From positions 1 through 38,669 of the forward strand of contig JAABNQ010000016.1 in NCBI GenBank assembly GCA_009928435.1: a stretch of 38,669 bases of DNA, read 5' to 3'. The translations under genes were made by a program, and so were the position numbers. Below the pieces are notes generated by a model. The model searched no databases, had not been told where the DNA came from, and saw nothing but the letters and a program-made list of their open reading frames with translations. The DNA comes from Bacillus sp. HF117_J1_D (lineage in GTDB: Bacteria > Bacillota > Bacilli > Bacillales > Bacillaceae_C). This document shows positions 16,840-23,275 of the stretch, one piece after another (the stretch's first letter is position 1; each line of letters starts with the position of its first letter).

Positions 16840-18279
16840 GTGGCCAACATTTTGATTGTTGATGATGATCAGGAGGTAGGAAATTTTTTACGTTATTTTT
16901 TAATGGAAAAAGGTTTCGAAGTGTACATAGCGTATAGCGGCAAGGACTTCAGACAGCTATTTGTGCAGCGGGCCTATCACTTGGCATTAATCGATGTGAA
17001 GCTTCCTGATACAAGCGGATTAGACATTTTAAAGGATTTGAAGGAACAAATGCCTTCGTGTCAAACAATCGTTATGACTGGTTATAGTACGGTTAAGGTG
17101 GCAGTTGAAGCAATAAAGCTTGGCGCCAATGATTTTATTGAAAAACCGTTTGATGACTTGGATGCTTTGGAAAGAACAATCGATCATTTACTGGCGAATA
17201 AGGCGACAACGGCGGAAATCAACATCGATGAGCTGGCAAGGAAGAGCGGTATCGTGACAGAAAAAAGCGAAGCGATGAATCGCTTACTGACGCTTGCTTA
17301 TAAAATCGCTCCGAAAAATATAAACGTTCTTATTCAGGGAGAGACAGGAACAGGGAAGGAGCTGTTTGCCCAATTCATTCACCAAGCGAGCCAGAGAATT
17401 GGTCAGCCATTTATCGGGATCAACTGCGGAGCTTTATCAGAGACGCTGCTTGAAAGCGAATTGTTCGGTCATGAAAAGGGAGCTTTCACTGGAGCCGCGA
17501 AGGAAAGAAAAGGTGTGTTTGAAATTGCGGAAAAAGGGACTTTGTTTTTGGATGAAATCGGAGAGGCGTCGATGTCCACGCAGGTGAAGCTACTGCGGGT
17601 TTTGGAGACTGGGGAATATATGCGTGTGGGCGGAGAAAGCTTGGAAAAGACGAATACTCGCATTATCTCTGCGACTCATGTTGACTTGACTGAAGCAGTT
17701 GCCAGTAAAACATTTCGCGAGGATCTATTGTATCGGCTGGATGTTGTAAAGCTTGAAATTCCTCCATTGCGGGAGAGACGAGAAGATATCCGTCTGATCG
17801 TTGAACATCTGTTAAAAAAAGCGGGAGCGACCATCCAGTTAAGTGACGCTGCTGCAATCCTCCTTGAACAGTATGATTGGCCTGGGAATGTAAGGGAGTT
17901 GTCTAATGTCATTAAGCGAGCTATATCGATTATGGATGAAGGTACAGGAGTTATAACCCCAAAGCATTTACCGAAAAAAGTTCTGTCGGGAAAGCCACTA
18001 TTGATTGAAAAAACTAAATCAACAGAACAAAGCTTTGAAGAATTTTTAAGACATTGGACTGATGATGTGTTGGAAGCTTGGAATGATGAAGGGCAAGTAG
18101 AGTTGGAGATGGTCCTCAACAAGGTGAAGCTACTGGAGCGTGAAATTGGAAAGGCATTTGTTATGAAGGTTTTAAAAGAAACAGTGGGGGATCGTCAGGA
18201 TGCCGCTAGAAGATTGAATATAAGCATGAGAAAGCTTCGATATTTATTGAATGAAAAAGGACGGCCGTCGATAAAATGA
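16840..18279 (+). CDS. NtrC-type sigma-54-dependent response regulator
   Basis: A regulator of about 479 residues: receiver domain (acidic pocket ILIVDDD at the N terminus, phospho-Asp in ALIDVKLPD near 53, MTGYST, EKPF with the conserved Lys), an AAA+ domain with Walker A GETGTGKE (about 168), intact GAFTGA (about 212) and Walker B GTLFLDEIGE (about 231), and a C-terminal Fis-type helix-turn-helix (about 445-475). GAFTGA means it can contact sigma-54 and remodel the closed promoter complex. GTG 16840 is preferred over GTG 16831 because AAAGGCGG (16824-16831) is 8 bases from it. A nearby -24/-12 promoter upstream of adhP (19510-19525) is the obvious target. Confidence 0.9.
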   Translation: MANILIVDDDQEVGNFLRYFLMEKGFEVYIAYSGKDFRQLFVQRAYHLALIDVKLPDTSGLDILKDLKEQMPSCQTIVMTGYSTVKVAVEAIKLGANDFIEKPFDDLDALERTIDHLLANKATTAEINIDELARKSGIVTEKSEAMNRLLTLAYKIAPKNINVLIQGETGTGKELFAQFIHQASQRIGQPFIGINCGALSETLLESELFGHEKGAFTGAAKERKGVFEIAEKGTLFLDEIGEASMSTQVKLLRVLETGEYMRVGGESLEKTNTRIISATHVDLTEAVASKTFREDLLYRLDVVKLEIPPLRERREDIRLIVEHLLKKAGATIQLSDAAAILLEQYDWPGNVRELSNVIKRAISIMDEGTGVITPKHLPKKVLSGKPLLIEKTKSTEQSFEEFLRHWTDDVLEAWNDEGQVELEMVLNKVKLLEREIGKAFVMKVLKETVGDRQDAARRLNISMRKLRYLLNEKGRPSIK

Positions 18280-18292
18280 CCGGCTGTCCCTA
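18262..18292 (+). other. Hairpin over the stop codon of the response regulator gene
   Basis: GGACGGCCG pairs with CGGCTGTCC (one mismatch) across the stop codon. There is no T run, so it may stabilise or punctuate the mRNA rather than terminate. The remaining gap to 18452 has a second small stem GGTCATC/GATGACC (about 18359-18386); no convincing terminator for adhP is seen. Confidence 0.35.
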
Positions 18293-18452
18293 TTATTGAC
18301 GGGTACATATGCTGCAACTAGCTCCGAACCGGATGATGCACCTTGGATTGCATATCCGGGTCATCTGTTGGAAGCGGATGACCAGAGTTTCCTTGCAAGA
18401 ATGTGTTCAGGTTACATTTTTTGTTACACTTTACTGGAGAAGCTGCCTAGCT

Positions 18453-19463
18453 TTAAAATGTTAACACAACACGTCCGTTAATCTGTCCTTTTTCCATTTG
18501 GTCAAACACTTGGTTAATGTCATCAAGCTCTGCGGTAGAAACGATGGCTTTCACTTTACCGTCTGCAGCAAATTGAAGAGCTTCCTGCATGTCTTTCCTC
18601 GTACCAACAATTGAGCCTTTAACTGTGACGCCGTTTAAAACGGTATCAAAAATTGGAACCGGTATTTCATCGTTAGGCAAGCCGACAAGGACGACCGATC
18701 CTCCTCGTTTGACGGAGTGATAAGCTTGTTCAAACGCGGCTTTGTTGACTGCAACACTGATAGCAGCCTGTACACCGCCTACTTGATCTTTAATGACCTG
18801 GGCTGGATCGGAAGTTTTTCCGTTGACAGCCAAATCCGCACCCAAGTCTTTAGCAAGCTGAAGCTTATCGTCGTTGATATCAACAGCCACAACATTGAAG
18901 CCCATGGCTTTGGCATATTGAAGTGCAATATGACCTAACCCGCCGATGCCATATACGGCCACCCAATCACCAGCCTTGGCACCTGACACTTTAAAAGCTT
19001 TATAAGTGGTTACTCCTGCACATAAAATCGGGGCAATTTCTACTGGATCAACGCCATCTGGAATTCTCGCGACGTAATCGGCGGGCGCCACGCAATATTC
19101 GGCAAAGGCACCATCAGCGGAATAGCCGCCGTTCAATTGATTAGGACAGAGCGTTTCGTTTCCAGATAGACAGTATTCACACTCTCCGCAAGCTCTAAAG
19201 AGCCATGGAATCCCAACGCGATCTCCTTTTTTCAAAGAAGTGACACCTTGTCCAATTTGTTCAACAATACCAACACCTTCATGACCAGGAATGACTGGAA
19301 GCTTTGGTTTGACCGGCCAGTCCCCATGTGCAGCATGCAGGTCAGTATGACAAACTCCGCAGGCTTCCATTCTGATCAATACTTCACCAAGCTTCGGTTG
19401 GGGAATTTCCACCTCCTTGATTTCAAGCTTTTCTTGAAACTCATTGACGATAGCTGCTTTCAT
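18453..19463 (-). CDS. adhP: Zinc-dependent alcohol dehydrogenase (AdhP/AdhT type)
   Basis: A 336-residue medium-chain dehydrogenase closely resembling the thermostable Geobacillus ethanol dehydrogenases; it converts ethanol and acetaldehyde with NAD(H). Catalytic zinc ligands are in ACGVCHTD and GHEG, structural zinc is held by the four Cys of [15 protein letters not shown] (about 92-106), and the Rossmann glycines are in GIGGLG (about 172). ATG 19463 is chosen because AAGGAGGAATCAGTA lies directly before it; a longer in-frame reading to 19496 would start at the predicted transcription start. It is preceded by a sigma-54 type promoter and faces the sigma-54 activator operon tail to tail, which suggests induction by that regulator. 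Confidence 0.93.
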   Translation of the reverse strand: MKAAIVNEFQEKLEIKEVEIPQPKLGEVLIRMEACGVCHTDLHAAHGDWPVKPKLPVIPGHEGVGIVEQIGQGVTSLKKGDRVGIPWLFRACGECEYCLSGNETLCPNQLNGGYSADGAFAEYCVAPADYVARIPDGVDPVEIAPILCAGVTTYKAFKVSGAKAGDWVAVYGIGGLGHIALQYAKAMGFNVVAVDINDDKLQLAKDLGADLAVNGKTSDPAQVIKDQVGGVQAAISVAVNKAAFEQAYHSVKRGGSVVLVGLPNDEIPVPIFDTVLNGVTVKGSIVGTRKDMQEALQFAADGKVKAIVSTAELDDINQVFDQMEKGQINGRVVLTF

Positions 19464-19509
19464 TACTGATTCCTCCTTGTGTGTAATGGCTTGCATATAA
19501 ATTTAATAT

Positions 19510-19525
19510 TGCAAAAATAATGCCA
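19510..19525 (-). promoter_or_regulatory. Sigma-54 (-24/-12) promoter of adhP
   Basis: On the minus strand TGGCATTATTTTTGCA matches the sigma-54 consensus TGGCAC-N5-TTGCA with one substitution (C to T). The invariant GG (19523-19524) and GC (19511-19512) have the required spacing. Predicted transcription starts near 19499, leaving a leader of about 36 bases before the adhP start codon. Confidence 0.85.
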
Positions 19526-19588
19526 ACTTGTGATTGTACATAAAGTGGGAGAATGAGAGCTTTTGCTGCCATATTATTGTTTCATTTT

Positions 19589-19656
19589 GCCGAAAATTCG
19601 GCTTGGTTGGCCGAATTTTTGTTAAAGAGTTGTAGCGTCTGCCTGACGTCATCAGG
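19589..19656. promoter_or_regulatory. Candidate enhancer dyads upstream of adhP
   Basis: Three GCCGAA/TTCGGC elements at 19589-19619 (a perfect 10-bp inverted repeat AAAATTCGGC/GCCGAATTTT plus one extra copy) lie about -90 to -120 from the adhP start site. A 15-bp dyad CCTGACGTCATCAGG at 19642-19656 lies near -145 to -157. Both distances suit binding sites for an NtrC-type activator. The first element also has T runs on both strands and might instead terminate transcription. Confidence 0.45.
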
Positions 19657-19662
19657 TAAGTC

Positions 19663-19693
19663 AAATGTTATCAATAAAGGTTTGATAACATTT
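19663..19693 (-). terminator. Terminator hairpin of the PadR/DUF1129-like operon
   Basis: AAATGTTATCA (19663-19673) and TGATAACATTT (19683-19693) form a perfect 11-bp stem with a 9-base loop, ending in T on both strands. It is 27 bases past the stop of the minus-strand membrane protein gene. Confidence 0.7.
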
Positions 19694-19719
19694 TTACTTC
19701 CTACCATTCTATTCAAACA

Positions 19720-20382
19720 CTATTTCTTTTCTACATATAGAATAAGCCAGATGATTGCCCCTCCTATTAATGATGCCCACCATGGAAAATCAAATGATGG
19801 CCCGATTTCCGGTGTGAATTTTACCAGAAGCAATACGGCCCCCATGCCCGCAGCTCCCGTTACCCCAGCTTTCAGCATATTCTTTCTTTTGTTTCGCTTT
19901 TCTTTAAATAAGGAATTATTTATTAGCCTTAAAATGAACCAGATCGTAAGACTGACGAAACATGCGATGCCAAAAGAGACAACGCCAGTTACAAATAAGT
20001 TGACCTCCGTTTTAACTTCAAGAAATTGTGAAAGGACCAAAAGAAGAATCCCACGTATGATAAGAACCCAACTCACTATATTACCTACAATCCCGGCAAC
20101 AAAAGGTATAGCAGTCCGTTTTTTCTCTTTTGGGAGCTGCTCGATAATTTCATCGGCAAAAGCTTTCGGATCATCGCCAAAAATATCTTTGGCTGTTTTT
20201 CCTTCTTTCTGACCATCTAGTAAATGGTTAAGCATCTCCATTAGTATTTCTTCGGATTGCTGCTCGGAAAGGGTTAATTGCAGACGAATATATATCAGCA
20301 AATCACTGTAATATGCCTCATTTCCAGGTGTTAATAACTCTCTTTTTCGATTGTTTTCTTCAATCAGTTTTTCTACATCCAT
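19720..20382 (-). CDS. PadR-associated membrane protein (DUF1129-like)
   Basis: A 220-residue protein. The N-terminal ~85 residues are helical and charged, with the look of the small domain seen in PadR-linked DUF1129/DUF1700 proteins (LLTPGNEAYYSDLLIYIR). Four hydrophobic segments follow (about 92-114, 124-150, 169-185 and 198-216). Function unknown; such proteins are encoded next to PadR regulators and may take part in sensing membrane state. ATG 20382 has AGAAGGTG 5 bases upstream. It starts 4 bases after the PadR gene stops, so the two are co-transcribed. The family name is from pattern recall and is moderately certain. Confidence 0.65.
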   Translation of the reverse strand: MDVEKLIEENNRKRELLTPGNEAYYSDLLIYIRLQLTLSEQQSEEILMEMLNHLLDGQKEGKTAKDIFGDDPKAFADEIIEQLPKEKKRTAIPFVAGIVGNIVSWVLIIRGILLLVLSQFLEVKTEVNLFVTGVVSFGIACFVSLTIWFILRLINNSLFKEKRNKRKNMLKAGVTGAAGMGAVLLLVKFTPEIGPSFDFPWWASLIGGAIIWLILYVEKK

Positions 20383-20386
20383 GGTT

Positions 20387-20710
20387 TCACCTTCTTTTTA
20401 ATAGTTCATTAACAGGAACAGATATTTGATTCCATTCCTCAATAATAGTTGCCAAAGTTTCATGGCCCGTATCTGTTAAAAAATAATATTTCCGGTTCGG
20501 CCCGGAATCGGACGGCCTCATTTCTCCCCGGATCAATCCGTTTTTTTGGAGTCTTAATAAAACCGGATAAATGGTGCCTTCGCTGACATCTTGTAAGCCG
20601 ATGTCCTGCAGTTTTTTTGACAGTTCATAGCCATATACCGTTTCTTTTTCAATTACTGCCAATACACAGCCATCTAATATTCCTTTCAATAACTGACTTC
20701 GTACAGACAT
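20387..20710 (-). CDS. PadR-family transcriptional regulator
   Basis: A 107-residue winged-helix regulator: SQLLKGILDGCVLAVI (helix 1), YGYELSKKL (helix 2), VSEGTIYPVLLRLQKNGLI (recognition helix and wing start) and RKYYFLTDTG (wing). It is of the short subgroup without a long C-terminal domain. The start is taken at ATG 20710 (VHMSVRS context); upstream in-frame codons extend into the operator region and lack a good ribosome site. PadR proteins are usually autorepressors, and three similar dyad-like sites lie at 20738-20842. It is likely co-transcribed with the membrane protein downstream. Confidence 0.85.
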   Translation of the reverse strand: MSVRSQLLKGILDGCVLAVIEKETVYGYELSKKLQDIGLQDVSEGTIYPVLLRLQKNGLIRGEMRPSDSGPNRKYYFLTDTGHETLATIIEEWNQISVPVNELLKRR

Positions 20711-20737
20711 ATGCACCATCCATTCTTTAGCTATTAT

Positions 20738-20843
20738 GCTATACAAGATAGCAAAACAAAAAAACAAACCCCTTTCTGATCAAGTATTTGGTTATACAAG
20801 ATAGCTAAGCAATAACATGACTACTTGGTTATGCAAAGTAGTC
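20738..20843. promoter_or_regulatory. Three repeated operator-like sites upstream of padR
   Basis: GCTATACAAGATAGC (20738-20752), GTTATACAAGATAGC (20791-20805) and GTTATGCAAAGTAGT (20828-20842) are related sequences. The first is an inverted repeat GCTAT-N5-ATAGC, and the third lies within a perfect 8-bp inverted repeat GACTACTT/AAGTAGTC (20819-20843). Site 1 overlaps the likely core promoter (CATAAT near 20734-20739 on the minus strand). They are probable binding sites of the PadR protein. Confidence 0.55.
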
Positions 20844-20913
20844 AACTTAAATATATACGTAAGTTTTGTTTTTGTCAATCCTAAGTACAGAATCACAACA
20901 TTTTCGGTAATCG

Positions 20914-20993
20914 GATAATAAGGTGGAGCGGTTACTCCACCTATTATCAAACTGGCTTCTTTAACTAGCTTTATTTCAAGGAGATGCCAGTTT
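20914..20993 (-). terminator. Hairpins downstream of erm
   Basis: AAACTGGC/GCCAGTTT (20949-20956 and 20986-20993) and a stronger stem GATAAT-A-AGGTGGAG / CTCCACCTATTATC (20914-20948, one bulge) follow the erm stop codon on the minus strand. Neither has a good T tract, so termination is plausible but not certain. Confidence 0.45.
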
Positions 20994-21002
20994 AAATGTA
21001 TT

Positions 21003-21863
21003 TTAAATATGGTTTAATTTCGCCTTTTTTATCTTTGGCCATCTAAATTTTGGAACATGCTTTACCATTGTTTTAAAGATGATACCCCATTGTTGTTCTG
21101 ATAAAGATGCAACTGGTATATCATTTTTTACTCCAAGATTTCTTTTTAACTGTTTTATTTGAGGTGGCGTAAATATCCCTTTGAATGCTAAATCAATAGA
21201 TGACCGTGGGCTTTTAAACAAATAATTGACCATTCCCCAAAAGATTAAATAGTCCGAAGTCGGTACAATTGGTCTTGCTTTTCTATTTATCGAGATCATA
21301 GCTGAATCCACCTTAGGCGGTGGAGAGAAGTTTTTTCGTGAAATCTCTTTAGAATATTGAATATCAAACCACATTCTCCAAGCGATCACATATGGATCTT
21401 TTACCATATTTGAAGTAAATCTTTTAGCTGCACCTTTTTCCAACACAATGACTCCTCTTTGAAATCCAATTGAAGGATTATTAAGAAGCATTTTCATAAT
21501 AGGTGTTGTAATGGAATACGGAATATTGGAGACAACAATAAATGGCTCCTTTGGCAAACGAAATTGCAAAATATCTTCATGAATGATTTTAGTATTCTTT
21601 TGTTGAAAAAATTTTCGCTTCAAAACCTCAACAAACTCAATATCATATTCTACCGCCAAAATTTTTCCAGCTCTTTGACTCAACACTGAAGTTAAAGCTC
21701 CTTTTCCAGCACCTAAATCTAAAGCTGTATCATGTCTGCTTATTTTTGCCTGATCTACAATCTCATGAATCAATTTGTTGTTGTGCATTAAATGTTGTCC
21801 AGAAAAATTGCGAGGGGCTCCACGGGTTATTTTCTTTGTACTCTTATATTTATTTGTGGTCAT
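21003..21863 (-). CDS. erm: 23S rRNA adenine-N6 methyltransferase, Erm(D)-like
   Basis: A 286-residue enzyme that dimethylates A2058 (E. coli numbering) of 23S rRNA, giving macrolide-lincosamide-streptogramin B resistance. SAM site LDLGAGKGALT (about 48-58), the catalytic motif SNIPYSITTP (about 111-120), FSGQHLMHN at the N terminus and FSPPPKVDSAM (about 179-189) are strongly like Bacillus Erm(D)/Erm(34) proteins. The C terminus is basic, as in that group. ATG 21863 follows AAGGAAGGAAG at suitable distance. It is preceded by a leader peptide and attenuator hairpins. There are no mobile-element genes around it, so it is probably an intrinsic chromosomal resistance gene. Confidence 0.93.
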   Translation of the reverse strand: MTTNKYKSTKKITRGAPRNFSGQHLMHNNKLIHEIVDQAKISRHDTALDLGAGKGALTSVLSQRAGKILAVEYDIEFVEVLKRKFFQQKNTKIIHEDILQFRLPKEPFIVVSNIPYSITTPIMKMLLNNPSIGFQRGVIVLEKGAAKRFTSNMVKDPYVIAWRMWFDIQYSKEISRKNFSPPPKVDSAMISINRKARPIVPTSDYLIFWGMVNYLFKSPRSSIDLAFKGIFTPPQIKQLKRNLGVKNDIPVASLSEQQWGIIFKTMVKHVPKFRWPKIKKAKLNHI

Positions 21864-21885
21864 GTTTCATCTTCCTTCCTTAAAT

Positions 21886-21913
21886 AAAAAATCACATGCA
21901 TCTGCCTGTGATT
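21886..21913 (-). terminator. Second attenuator/terminator directly before erm
   Basis: On the minus strand AATCACA, a 10-base loop and TGTGATT form a perfect 7-bp stem ending in a run of T. It ends about 22 bases before the erm start codon, between the leader and the gene, consistent with transcriptional attenuation as described for ermK. Confidence 0.65.
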
Positions 21914-22081
21914 CAGAGTAAGGGGAAGAAGCCCGATCTTTTTTAGATGTGGACTAAAAAAAGCCGCCAGCAAATAAACCTTCTTTGATAAAAAGAGGAA
22001 ATAAATGGAAACACAAATAAAGAAAGACAGAACAATCCGCCTTTCTACATATCACATATTTTGAATGAAATGAAGATTATT

Positions 22082-22159
22082 AAAAAAGGACAGACTTATC
22101 CCATTTACTCTGTGAACACAAAACAGAGCCTTTGAACGTATTTAATTACCGGTTCAAAG
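22082..22159 (-). promoter_or_regulatory. Alternative-pairing attenuator in the erm leader
   Basis: In leader RNA order: CTTTGAAC inside the leader peptide gene (22152-22159) pairs with GTTCAAAG (22130-22137); CTCTGT (22123-22128) pairs with ACAGAG (22108-22113); ACAGA can instead pair with TCTGT (22090-22094), which is followed by CC and six T (22082-22087). The middle ACAGAG segment can therefore be either in an antiterminator or in a terminator stem. The fold is read by eye. Confidence 0.55.
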
Positions 22160-22190
22160 TTGGGAAACGAAGTCTCATAGAATGCGTCAT
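22146..22190 (-). CDS. Erm leader peptide (ErmDL type), MTHSMRLRFPTLNR
   Basis: A 14-codon open frame translating to MTHSMRLRFPTLNR. From memory this differs from the known Erm(D) leader only at the last residue. It contains the MRLR stalling motif at which macrolide- or ketolide-bound ribosomes arrest, changing the fold of the downstream leader RNA and permitting erm expression. AGGAGG at 22202-22207 lies 11 bases before the ATG, and a consensus promoter lies just upstream. Confidence 0.92.
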   Translation of the reverse strand: MTHSMRLRFPTLNR

Positions 22191-22227
22191 TTTTTAATAA
22201 TCCTCCTAGAATTTTGAATACATTTTC

Positions 22228-22256
22228 ATTATATGTTTCCCTCTAGAATAAGTCAA
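22228..22256 (-). promoter_or_regulatory. Sigma-A promoter of the erm leader transcript
   Basis: On the minus strand TTGACT (22251-22256), exactly 17 bases, then TATAAT (22228-22233). The predicted start near 22221 gives a leader of about 358 bases before the erm start codon. Confidence 0.88.
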
Positions 22257-22360
22257 AGAGAAGTGCTTATTTTCGTTCGCATTTCGAAGAGGGAAAGCTG
22301 AATAAATAAGGACAATCCGGATTAACTGCAAAATATCTGTTTTTTTGTTGAGCACTTCCT

Positions 22361-22396
22361 AAAACGCCATATTTTTCACGGAATCTGAGGCGTTTT
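22361..22396 (-). terminator. Terminator of the small-gene pair
   Basis: AAAACGCC (22361-22368) and GGCGTTTT (22389-22396) form a perfect 8-bp stem with a T-ending arm on either strand. It lies 8 bases past the stop of the minus-strand small gene and insulates it from the erm promoter. Confidence 0.7.
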
Positions 22397-22403
22397 GCTG
22401 TAT

Positions 22404-22664
22404 TCAGTAGTGTTTGTTCTTCCCGGGACGATTCATCCATTTTTTACCTAATTCTGGGGTGTCAATAAGTTCAAATATAGTAAACCATTGGCTTTTTTCA
22501 TTTTCTTCATGGGTGAATTCAAGAAGTGTCCCTTTCTCTTTGAAAATACAGGAAAACCTGCTGCTGCTCACTTGCCTCTCTTTATAGATCGGCAATAAAA
22601 CCAAAGAAACAATAGATGATAACCAGAGAAAGAAATCATATCCCCTTTTGTTCACAATACTCAT
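22404..22664 (-). CDS. Hypothetical small protein with one hydrophobic segment
   Basis: An 86-residue reading frame, unrecognised. One hydrophobic stretch (FFLWLSSIVSLVLLPIY, about residues 10-26) is followed by a polar C-terminal part. It overlaps the end of the preceding small gene by 29 bases in another frame and has no clear ribosome site before ATG 22664, so it may depend on translational coupling or not be a real gene. In favour of it: it ends right before a terminator hairpin. Confidence 0.35.
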   Translation of the reverse strand: MSIVNKRGYDFFLWLSSIVSLVLLPIYKERQVSSSRFSCIFKEKGTLLEFTHEENEKSQWFTIFELIDTPELGKKWMNRPGKNKHY

Positions 22665-22827
22665 CGACAAATATTTCTATCTGTTCTAATCCCGGGTACT
22701 TGCCTGAAAAAGAAAATTGCAGTTCCTCAATGAACTCACCTTCATGATAAACGTGTATGGCTCCATTTTGTTCGATAACACTGTATTCCGGTTCAAATCT
22801 ATATCCGTTTCTTTCAATTTCTCGCAT
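22636..22827 (-). CDS. Small conserved protein, YbxH/DUF5370-like
   Basis: A 63-residue soluble protein (MREIERNGYRFEPEYSVI at the start; YCEQKGI at the end) without membrane segments. It looks like a small Bacillus family I recall as YbxH/DUF5370, of unknown function; this assignment is from memory. ATG 22827 is preferred: AGGAG lies 9 bases upstream, whereas the in-frame TTG at 22836 touches it. It is followed by an overlapping hypothetical frame and then a terminator. Confidence 0.65.
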   Translation of the reverse strand: MREIERNGYRFEPEYSVIEQNGAIHVYHEGEFIEELQFSFSGKYPGLEQIEIFVDEYCEQKGI

Positions 22828-22959
22828 TTTAAACAACTCCTAATCGAAATATACGAACTTATCCTTTCACATCTCCGTCGAATCCATACAGTGCATAGAA
22901 AACCATAGGGTTTATTTGTAAAATGAAAGAAACAAAACTCGGATAACTTTCCTTTTGGG

Positions 22960-23218
22960 ATGGGAGGTAAATATTTTATTTCGATTATGGTCTATGTTGT
23001 CCCGAAAATCGGAGTGACGGCAACGACAGTAACGTATTATTGGATAGTTGACTGGCAGCCTGGCGATCGATCATTAGGGCAGTTTTTTTACAGATGTAAG
23101 TTCATTCAGTTTGAATAAAGGGCTGGTGCTTATGTTATTGTTAGGATTGCTCTTTTTTGTGTATAAAGATAGGGAGGAAGAAGAAGCCGTTTCTGATTTG
23201 AAAAAATCAGCCCAATAA
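22960..23218 (+). pseudogene. Small membrane-protein gene interrupted by a +1 frameshift at a T7 run
   Basis: Two abutting frames look like halves of one gene. The first, from ATG 22960 or 22987, reads through a hydrophobic segment (SIMVYVVPKIGVTATTVTYY) and stops at 23116-23118. The second, open from 23078, encodes a hydrophobic helix (GLVLMLLLGLLFFVY) and a Glu/Lys-rich tail, stopping at 23216-23218. They meet at seven T (23083-23089); removing one T fuses them into a two-helix protein of about 77-86 residues. GGGAGGT lies at 22962-22968, an awkward distance from either start. It could be a true mutation, phase variation, or a sequencing error. The protein is not recognised. Confidence 0.45.
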
Positions 23219-23275
23219 CCTATGGCTCCATAGTATGTTAAAATAATTAAACTACATATTGAAGGGGTGGATATA

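Noticed and set aside
18296-18481. Short plus-strand frame between the regulator and adhP
   Set aside because: No ribosome site, unremarkable composition and it runs into the end of adhP on the other strand.
19553-20212. 219-codon plus-strand frame
   Set aside because: It is antisense to the PadR-linked membrane protein, crosses two strong hairpins and its product mirrors the hydrophobic segments of that gene.
21954-21969. GGCGGC followed by seven T on the minus strand in the erm leader
   Set aside because: The T run looks like a terminator end, but no complementary arm exists upstream, so no stem forms.
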